A stretch of DNA of 64,000 nt, taken from Anomaloglossus baeobatrachus. Its lineage: Eukaryota; Chordata; Amphibia; Anura; Aromobatidae. Of the stretch, positions 55,952 through 64,000 are shown piece after piece. The stretch spans positions 175,529,958-175,593,957 of the forward strand of contig NC_134361.1 in the NCBI RefSeq assembly GCF_048569485.1. Reading direction: 5' to 3'. The notes beneath the pieces were generated by a model. The model did no database searches. It was not told the DNA's origin and saw nothing but the letters and a program-made list of their open reading frames with translations. Each line of letters opens with the position of its first letter. Positions within the stretch are counted from its first letter, which is position 1. A program made the position numbers and the translations under genes.

Positions 55952-56066
55952 TAAATACTGGTCCAAACAGGCCTAATCCAGCCTTGTGCATCCAGCCCTA
56001 ATACAGCCTGGTCCATACAGGCCTAATACAGCCTCAAGCATACAGCCGTTATACAGCCTAGTGCAG
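55952..56066. repeat. About 50-bp minisatellite, right part
   Basis: The same GGCCTAATCCAGCCTTGTGC / ATCCAGCCCTAATACAGCCT units as 48045-48651, directly after the hAT target duplication. Confidence 0.9.
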
Positions 56067-56079
56067 ATGACTGCCATAA

Positions 56080-57107
56080 TACGTAAATGTATTAAACGTA
56101 ATGTAAACGTAAACATGGGAGGGCTAGTGGACACGTTCAGTGGACCACCACAGCACATCTCTGATGATGATGAAACACAGGTCTCACTGCAGAGGCTTTC
56201 GACAGTGTGCAGTCCTGCAAACAGGGCAGAGGTGAGGAGTGAGTGGAAAATGATACAGTGGGTAATGAGGTCCTAGAACCCACATGGAGCAAAGGCCATC
56301 CTACTGACGTGCGCAGTTCGGGGAAAAAGGAGATGGTCATACTGGACCACCATCACAGCAACAGAGGGAGCAGAGTGCAAAAGCACAGTGGATGGCTTCT
56401 AGCCAATACATCGGCTGCTACAGCCCACTGCGTTGAAGAAATGAGCACACCAAAGCAAGCTTTAGGGAGCTCCCTCGCTTGGCAGTTCTTCAGGCAATGT
56501 GCTGACGATAAGAGACGGGTGGTTTGCACACTGTGCTGTCAGAGCCTGATGCGAGGCATGAATGTACTGAATCTGAGACCACCTGCATGACAAGGCATCT
56601 GAATTCCAAGCACGAGCTGCAGTGGAGTAGACACCTAAAAAACCAAGAAACATCTGAGGCTCCTCCTGCTGCCACTTCTTCTGCGGTCTCGGCCTTTTCC
56701 TCCTGCTCAAGATCAACAGGGCCACCTGCCTCCCTGCAAAGAAAGGATGTGACAGCACCATCACCAGCTGTGTCACCGAGTATCTCCACATCATTCCATT
56801 GAAGCGTTTAGCTGTACATTCCCCAAACCCTGGAGAGAAAGAGAAAGGAGAAAGTACTCCCCTACCCACCCACGAGGCCTGGTCCTGAATGGCAGCATTT
56901 CTAAATTCCTGGCTTTTGAAATGCTGCCATTCCTCCTGGTGGAGACTGCCAATTTTAAAAATCTTATGGTGGTGGCTATACCCAGGTACATTGTACCCAG
57001 CCGCCACTGCTTTTCCAGGTGGGCCATTGGTGCCTTGCACATACATGTTGCAGCCCACATCAAGTGTGTACTGCGCAATACCATCAATGGCAAGATCCAT
57101 TCCATAC
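56080..57107 (+). pseudogene. Second, decayed hAT transposase fragment
   Basis: A colinear but strongly diverged relative of the neighbouring transposase. Acidic N-terminal traces (SDDDETQVSLQ, EVLEPTWSKGHPT) are followed by a BED finger (LAWQFFRQCADDKRRVVCTL, then MTRHLNSKHELQW, about 56475-56620), a serine/alanine-rich linker, and a block reading EMLPFLLVETANFKNLMVVA, IPRYIVPSRHCFSRW, HVAAHIKCVLRNTINGKIHS (about 56915-57105). That last block aligns with EMLPFRLVDTQDFRDLMSVA in the intact copy. It then stops abruptly at a different repeat (57108), so the catalytic core is absent. Several frame changes separate the pieces. It is a different hAT lineage rather than a duplicate of the neighbour, judging by low similarity. 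Having two in adjacent positions may be chance. Confidence 0.75.
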
Positions 57108-57535
57108 CTCCCAACCGTCCCGGATACAGCGGGACTGTACCGGATTTGAGCGGGTGTCCCGGTATCACGATCGTGAGCCATGTGTCCCGTGGCTGCACCC
57201 ACCCGCTCTCTCCCCATCTGACTTTCTCCCCCTCCTATCCACATGAGCAGAGCCGAGCGCTACTTCACTGCTCTGGCTCTGTGTGCTGCCGCTATTATGG
57301 GTGGGCGGCAGCAGCACTTTCCTGGCTGCCGGTGCTTTAAACCCGGCACCTGCAGCTCAGCGTGCACTGCTCTCAGCTGGGCTGCTTGTGTACGGAAAGC
57401 GGAGCTACCACGCAACATGCTGAGCTCTGTCCACAGATGAAGAGACTGGAGGGAGAGGAGCTGCAACACCAATGACCAGCTGAGGGAGGATTCTCCGGTC
57501 GGGATGTCTGTATTACCAAACCCTTAACATATATA
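57108..57535. repeat. Dispersed repeat
   Basis: Starts CCTCCCAACCGTCCCGGATA, GCGGGACTGTACCGGA, a phrase I recall from frog repeats. GC-rich, non-coding. It ends near the Ngaro-like element. Confidence 0.4.
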
Positions 57536-57539
57536 AATA

Positions 57540-60500
57540 AACACACGGACTGCATGCAACTTGGTTCAAATGGCCACAGCAGCCTTTATTGCCTATTGTT
57601 TACATACTAACACCTTGGGGACGCCGTCCAACGGGCGACCCCAAACAACAACATAAAGATAACAATAGACAATACCATTTCACATGACCCCCCGGGGCAG
57701 GCCCAGTCCATGAACTACTACTCCCCCTATCCCTGGCCGCAACACACCGACCCAGAGATGAGGTGCCAATCACCCATGGATTGACACCCCCACACTTTAG
57801 CAGAACCCCGCGCCTGCCACATTACCGGAACTGAGAGCCACCATACCAAGACGATGACCCCCAGTCCAGTTACCAATCACTTCCAAACCTCTGGACCAGA
57901 CCTACCCCCCGCCACAGGACAGACCACGTGACAACTTAAGTGGCCTGGACCCGCCACACACCAAAAGCTCGCTCCACACCATCCTGCAAGCCCAACGCCC
58001 ATAAATCCGCACCGATGTCGTTGAGGTGCACACCATCACCCCTCCGAAACTGCCAATTTGGCGACTCCAACTCTCTGTGCCTCACCACAATCCCACCATT
58101 CCTGGTCACAAACCGCGCCACCACTCGATTCACCTGGGCCCTGGCCTTATTGACCTTGTCTACTGACTGAGTCGCCCTCCGCGACAACCTGGTCACTATA
58201 TCGGACCACACGACTATCAATCCCGGGTACTGCTTCCACAACAGCAGCAAGTCAATCTTTATATCCCGGATCAGATCCTGTGACGCCCGAACACCCAAAT
58301 TGTTACCTCCCACATGCAACACCAGCACGTCCGGAGGCCATTCTATCTTACAATGAAACCGAAATTCCGGGACCACCCTGCACCATTCCATGCCCCGGAC
58401 GCCGATCCACCGAACTGTCGCCTGCGCACGATCCAGACCCAGTTGCCGACCGTTTGAGCGAACCTCTGCCCGACGGGCACCCCAAAAGACGAAGGAATGT
58501 CCCAAAATCCAAATCAGGCACATCCCTACAACAAAGTGAAACAAAACAAAAAAAAACAACAATATTATAACATCAATAGAACAAAACTCATAATTACATC
58601 CGTCGTTTTTCTTCTTTTTTTTTTTAAACAATTCAAAACCGTCAGACCACATACACTCCAAAACAAAATTCCCAATAACACTACAACAACTGCGGTCTCA
58701 CATACCGCCGAAAACAAGAGGATTCCCACCTACCAATGCGCTTTACCACTTCATCTCCAAGCCCCCAACGAGAGGCTTCCGTAGCTGCACCAATCCGGAA
58801 GGAATGCGACCCGAAATCCTCCGGGCGCTCCCCCACGCTCCGTAAACTCTTACACAGAATCGCCACAAACTGGAATCTCGACAAGAAAGACCCATCCACA
58901 TGCCACAAGAACGGGCCCGGTAAGCCCCCCCTCACTGCCAAAAATCTCTCCACCAAACGCACCGGGCACAATTCCTCCCCCGGAATCGCGTATAACACAA
59001 CCAATCTACCGCGACCCAACTGATCTGTCTTTGACCGACGGATCTGGCACTCCACCTGACTACCGCCCACACGCACGTCCTCCAGCATCAAACCACCGCC
59101 CGTCACCCTGGACGGACTTACCAACTCTCCGATCCGGAAAGCCCCATAAAAGGCAAGGCCGAAGGCCGTCGTAAACAAAACCGTCTCATAAGCCGCCGCA
59201 CAAATGCCACTCAGGCCACCCACCATCCATCTCAACAAACCAAACGATATAGGACGCCTCTCATCCCTTTCCCGTACCCTGCAGCGAAAACCCCGCAAAG
59301 CTTGCCTAACCCGAAAATCCTGAGAAACATCCCGCTCCCCTCTCATTTTCAACCAGAACGCCACCGCTGCCACTCGATGAGCCACATCGGACACCGATCG
59401 TCCGACCGAAAAATCAGTACTCACCACCGACAATAAAGCCACCAAATGATCCACTCTTTCCCCTTCAAACATCGATTCCAACAACTCCTCCCACTCAGCC
59501 CACACCTTGGCATACCGGCACCAAGTCATCTCGGTCACCGAGTTTCGGATCAAATCCGAGATCACCGCCTCACCAGAGTCCACAATTTCTCGAGACGCTC
59601 CACTCCGACCTCGTCCGCCCATGGCCACAGCGCCCGAAACTTGCTGAACTGAAAACGAGACAAAGCGTCAGCCACCTCATTATCAACTCCAGGAACATGC
59701 TTCACCACAACCTGCACATTCAGCTGCAGACATCGCAACACCAAATGCCGCAAATACACCACTACCGGCTCCGACTTAGCAGACAAGTTGTTAATAGAAT
59801 GCACAACTGCCTGGTTATCGCAATGGAAGCACACCTTCCTCCCGGCAAAGTGCGACCCCCATAACTCAACCGCCACTACGATGGGGAATAATTCCAACAG
59901 AACCAAATTTCTAACCAACCCGCTCTCACGCAACGCCTCTGGTCACTGACCCGCACACCAGTGACCTCGAAAAACTGCCCCAAACCCGGCCGACCCAGCC
60001 GCATCCGTGAACAGCTGTAATGCCCCGTTAGATGCCACCTTCTCCATCACCAACGCCCGGCCATTAAAACACTGCAAGAAATGATCCCATACCAAAAGAT
60101 CGTCCTTGATTGCCTTTGTGGTTCGCACAAAATGAGCCGGCGACCTTACACCTGCTGTAGCCGTTGCCATTCGCCTCGCAAATACTCTCCCCATCGGCAC
60201 AATCCTGCAAGCGAAATTCAATTTACCCAGCAAGGACTGCACCACTTTCAGCCCTTCCACCGCAGCCCTCAAATCACGAACCTTCTCCACCGGCAACCTA
60301 CATTCCATAGCAATGGAATCAATCTCGATCCCCAGAAACGTATTACCGGTGCCGGGCCTTCCGTCTTGTCCGGTGCCAAAGGAATTCCGAAGCTGCTCGC
60401 AACTTTTTGCAATGAAAATAGCAACCCCGCACAAACCATCGAACCCGCCGGCCTGACACAAAAGAAATCGTTCAAATAATGAATAGTGGACGTAAGCCCG

Positions 60501-63251
60501 GACACATCCCGCACCACCCACTCTACAAACGAACGAAACGCCTCAAAATAAGAACATGAAATTGAACAACCCATTGGCAAACAACGATCAACATAATAAC
60601 TGCCATCCCACCAGCAACCTAACAAATGCTGACTATCTGGATGAACCGGTAACAACCGAAACGCCGCCTCTACATCTGCTTTCGCCATCAATGCCCCCCG
60701 ACCAGGTCCAACGCCTTGTCGAACGACACATAATACACCGCCGACAGCTCTGGCGCAATGCCATCATTCACCGACAACCCCTCCAGGTAAGACAAATGAT
60801 GTATGAGCCGAAATTTGTTCCACTCTTTCTTCGGCACAACGCCCAGCGATAAAACCACCAAGTTCAAACACGGCGGGGCGTCATAAGGACTGTCCATCCT
60901 ACCCAAATACACCTCCTTTTTCAACTTCTCATCCACCACTTCCGCATGTTCCCTAGCAGAATGCAAATTTCGGTACGGCAGGACCGATGAACTAACAACC
61001 GACGGGATTCGAAAACCGTCAGAAAAACCAAACCATAACAACTCCGCAGCCTCACCATTTGGATACCTATTTAAAAACGGAACCATCACTTCTACCTTCA
61101 CCGGCATCTTCCCTCTTACCAACCCCTTCACCAGCCTTTCCTTTCCCTTTTTTAAAACATTTGGACAGACTATGTCCTCCCCCACATCCTGAGCATTCAT
61201 GCTTAAAGCGGCACGCCGCTCCAAACCTGCACTGCCCTTCATTGTATTGCCAACAGAAACCTTTTTTCTGGCTTGCCGGGGACCCGGCACCCGGTCCCCC
61301 GGCACCCCGCCGAAAGGGCTGAGTCGGCGCCGACATCAGCCACATCCATAAGGAGATATCCTTATGGTCCCACCGCATACCTGGCCGCAACGCCTTCCGC
61401 TGCCTGAATTGCTCGTAACGCAGCCATGCCAACCCGCCGTAAACCCAATAGGCCTCCCCTATCGCATCCAGATAACCGAACAAAGCTGAACAATGCTCCG
61501 GCTCCTTTTCCCCGACAACGCTGGCCAATATCGCAAACGCCTGCAACCAGTTCGTAAAAGTCCGAGGAATAAGCCTATAACTGCGTTTATCCTCCTCGTC
61601 CTTCTCCTTTTTGTAGTCGCTCGGCTTAACCCAACCCTATCTAGATTAAATTTTTCCAGGGGAAGCAGAGAAAATATCTCCACATACTCCCATTTCCAAA
61701 TTTTTTCCAGCACCTCCTTCTTTAAATGTGCCCCCAGCGGGCCCTCGAAACAAACATACACCTCGCTTTTTGCCCTATCGTCCAGCCGCACAACTTCGTC
61801 CTCCTTCTCCTTTTTCTTCTCCTTTTCACCCCCCCGCCACACTCCCTGGCTCGCCCCCACCCCCTGCTTCGCCCGCCCCGTCCCCCCCCACCTTCGCAGC
61901 ACTCCGGCCCGCCGTCCCAACCCACGCCGCCGCCGGCGCCTGCGCCCCCTCCCCCGCTGCCCGTGTAACCGCCGCCAACCCCTGCAACAGCCCCAACAAT
62001 TGGCTCCACACTGCTAATCCACCAGGCACTGCCATAACCGCAGCCACCTCCCCCCCAGAACATCCCGCCTGCGCAACCCCTGCTGACACCGCGGCCGTCT
62101 CATCCAACCGCGGCTCGGCGTCCCCCGGAACCGTTGCCTCGCTGTCCTCCATCTGCCGTCTATCCGAGTCAATGGAGATACCGACAGCCTCTTCTTCCTC
62201 CTCGCCGCTGGCCTCCTCTTCCACCCGACATGTGGGAGGCGCCTCCGCAGCGCCTCCCCCACCACGGTCGCCGGACCGGGCCGCCGCGTGGGCAGAGCCG
62301 TCCCTGCTCCGTCTCTTGCCCCGAAGAGACAGCCCAGGAGACTGTCCTGTCCCCCGCGTCGGCACCCCGGGTCTCGACCTCTTTCGCCCGCGCCCGGCCC
62401 CTTGCCGATTGCCAGGGGGCTCCGGACGCGGACGTACAGACGCCCGGCTCTGGATCCCAGCCGTCGCCGCCTTCGGCCCTCCAGGACCACCGCAGGCCTC
62501 CTGCCGCTGGATCCTCCCGCTCCCACGGGAGACCGCCACTACCGGGGGCTGCACAGTGGACCTGAGTGACCGCGCGGTCGCCGCAGGGCTCCCGCCGTCA
62601 CTCCCACTCACTGCCGCACCAGAGCCAGGCACCAAAGACCCCCCCTTGCACCGGAACTACCGCCGCCTGCAGCCCCACGGTTCCCCCGCCGACTGCAGGG
62701 GGATCTGTTGGCCTCTCTCGGTCGCCGAGCGCGCTCCCGACTAGGAGCCACTGCCGTCTCTGGAAATCCAGCCCGGAGGCCGGGACCGGAAGTAGGCCCC
62801 GTGCTGGCAACTCCCACCTCCCGACCGCCGCGGCTGGAGCGCAGATTCCTCCCGCTGGCTTGCACAACAGCCAGACACCACTGCTGCTCGGCCCGCTGCG
62901 GAGGGTCCCTGGAGGGGCTCTGACATCTCCTCCTCGCCCCCCCTGTAACCGGGGAATACCTGCGGGGGTACCGTGACTGCCGCTGGGGGAGCTAGGGGCA
63001 AGCACCAACGGGTTAACCCCGGCAGCCCTGATATGGGACTGCACTGCCAGGGGCCCGTGCACTGCAACTGATGCCTGGATAAGCCGCTGCATCTCCTGGA
63101 GGTCCTCCATGGAGTCCACGTGTTGATCGTTCAGCGTCCGGAAGAAGAGAGGAGGTAATCCCTCAGGTTCCCAGACTAACCCTTTCCCTACTCCTCCTCT
63201 TCTTCCCCAGCTAGACCAACCACTAATGCCATATTTGGAATCCCTGCACAA
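57540..63251 (-). mobile_element. DIRS/Ngaro-like tyrosine-recombinase retrotransposon (fossil)
   Basis: Parts on the - strand, 5' to 3': a gag-like, glycine/arginine/proline-rich region (about 63250-61060) with a CCCH finger and a knuckle (CWQYNEGQCRFGAACRFKH, CSGCGGGHSLSKC, about 61255-61160); reverse transcriptase (about 61000-59945); RNase H (about 59930-59565, FHCDNQAVVHSINN, VADALSRFQF); tyrosine recombinase (about 59628-58681, HSFRIGAAT, GRWESSCFRRYVRP); and an SGNH-hydrolase-like frame (about 58661-57936, GHSFVFWG, VLHVGGNNLG, DGVHLNDIGADLW). The order and the hydrolase fit Ngaro-type elements. Long open segments suggest a young copy with only a few breaks. Split direct repeats at the ends were not identified, so the ends are approximate. 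Confidence 0.85.
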
Positions 63252-63349
63252 ACTGTCCCTATTAACCCCATCACTCCCTAATCTCCCCCTTGGTCATGTC
63301 GCCCCTCGACCGCAGGGGTTCCATGGCTTTCTGGAACGCTGTATGTGAA
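63252..63349. other. Junction between the Ngaro-like element and a minisatellite
   Basis: Short sequence with GTCATGTCGCCCCTCGACCG. It may be the element's 5' leader. Confidence 0.3.
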
Positions 63350-63990
63350 GCCCCCACCTACCCAGAGCTGTATGCCTCAGCCCCCTCCTCACCAGAGCTA
63401 TATATATGCCTCCAGTCACCCCCTCACCAGAGCTGTATGGCCCCCTCACCAGATTTGTATGCCCCCCAGCCCCCACACCAGATTTGTATGCCCCCCAGCC
63501 CCACACCAGATTTGTATGCCCCCCAGCGCCAACACCAGATTTGTATGCCCCCCAGCACCACCCAGCTCTGTATGCCTCCAGCCACCTCCTCACCAGAGCT
63601 ATATATATGCCTCCAGTCACCCCCCTCACCAGATCTGTATGGCCCCCTCACAAGATTTGTATGCCCCCCAGCCCCCACACCAGATTTGTATGCCCCCCAG
63701 CCCCCACACCAGATTTGTATGTCCCCCAGCTCTGTATGTCTCCAGGCCCCTCCCAACAGATCTGTATCCCCAAGCCCCCCCTCACCAGATCTGTATGCCC
63801 CAGCCCTCTCCTCACCAGAGCTATATGCCTCCAGCCACCCCTCCTCACCAGATCTGTATGCCCCCAGCCCCCTCCCACCAGATCTGTATGCCCGCAGCCC
63901 CCTCCCACCAGATCTGTATGCCCCCAGCCCCCCATCGGAGGCTGTATGTGCCCCCAGAGCTGAATAAGCACCAACACCAGAGCTATATGC
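63350..63990. repeat. About 28-35-bp minisatellite
   Basis: Repeats of CACCAGATTTGTATGCCCCC, CAGCCC with variants CACCAGAGCTATATGCCTCC and CACCAGATCTGTATGGCCCC. Frames of 185-225 codons (SPDLYAPQPP-like) on the + strand and glycine-rich ones on the - strand are repeat-derived. The array reaches the window edge. Confidence 0.9.
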
Positions 63991-64000
63991 CCCTTAGTAA

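Noticed and set aside
61826-62744. Long + and - strand frames in the GC-rich 62-kb region
   Set aside because: High GC removes stops in all frames. Only the - strand frames fit the direction of the Ngaro-like element, and there they belong to its gag-like region.
63290-63967. 225-codon + strand frame with DLYAPQPP repeats
   Set aside because: Overlapping frames are open in the same minisatellite on both strands, as expected for an array without stops. No start context or domain.

Overview
This window looks like nuclear DNA from an amphibian, most likely a neobatrachian frog. That call rests on the mix of repeats: CpG-rich PIF/Harbinger-like MITEs, several Tc1/mariner families, hAT and Helitron elements, a DIRS/Ngaro-type retroelement, L2-like LINE tails, tRNA-headed SINEs and many simple repeats. 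Splice sites, a polyadenylation signal and a signal-peptide exon show it is a eukaryote. I see no bacterial genes, operons or CRISPR arrays. The species call is inference.

Only two pieces look like host genes, both on the + strand. One is a terminal coding exon at 3500-3597 with a nearby AATAAA. The other is a first coding exon at 35164-35261 that encodes a signal peptide and ends in a GTAAGA splice donor. No later exon is recognised, so 35.3-64 kb is probably part of that second gene's first intron. I could not name either gene.

Region by region. 0-10 kb: Harbinger-like MITEs, a Helitron, a 47-bp minisatellite and an L2-like LINE that holds both a MITE and a foldback element. 10-21 kb: LTR-like repeats, a decayed Tc1 split by an LTR-like insertion, a Ty3/Gypsy fossil (about 15.3-19.8 kb) and a solo LTR with a CTAG target duplication. 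22-30 kb: GATA-type repeat, a 228-bp higher-order tandem array, a 39-40-bp array interrupted by a Helitron and a mariner, then an element with about 190-bp terminal inverted repeats (TIRs). 30-38 kb: SINE, three Tc1-like copies, a 73-bp Tc1 relic made of little more than two ends, and the start of host gene 2. 38-48 kb: SINE, TG-rich repeat, two large Harbinger-like elements, a deleted Tc1 and a solo LTR-like element. 48.66-55.94 kb: a nearly complete 7.3-kb hAT transposon with a perfect 8-bp target duplication. 56-57 kb: a second, decayed hAT piece. 57.5-63.3 kb: a Ngaro-like element on the - strand with gag-like, RT, RNase H, tyrosine recombinase and SGNH-hydrolase parts. 63.35-64 kb: a minisatellite.

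The most notable object is the hAT element. It carries its own promoter-like region, a ten-copy 136-bp array upstream of the transposase and a 234-bp array downstream. The downstream units contain diverged copies of the end of the transposase coding region, and both arrays show alternating (dimer) variants. A second thread is two hammerhead-ribozyme-like motifs, each inside an insertion of Penelope-like appearance.
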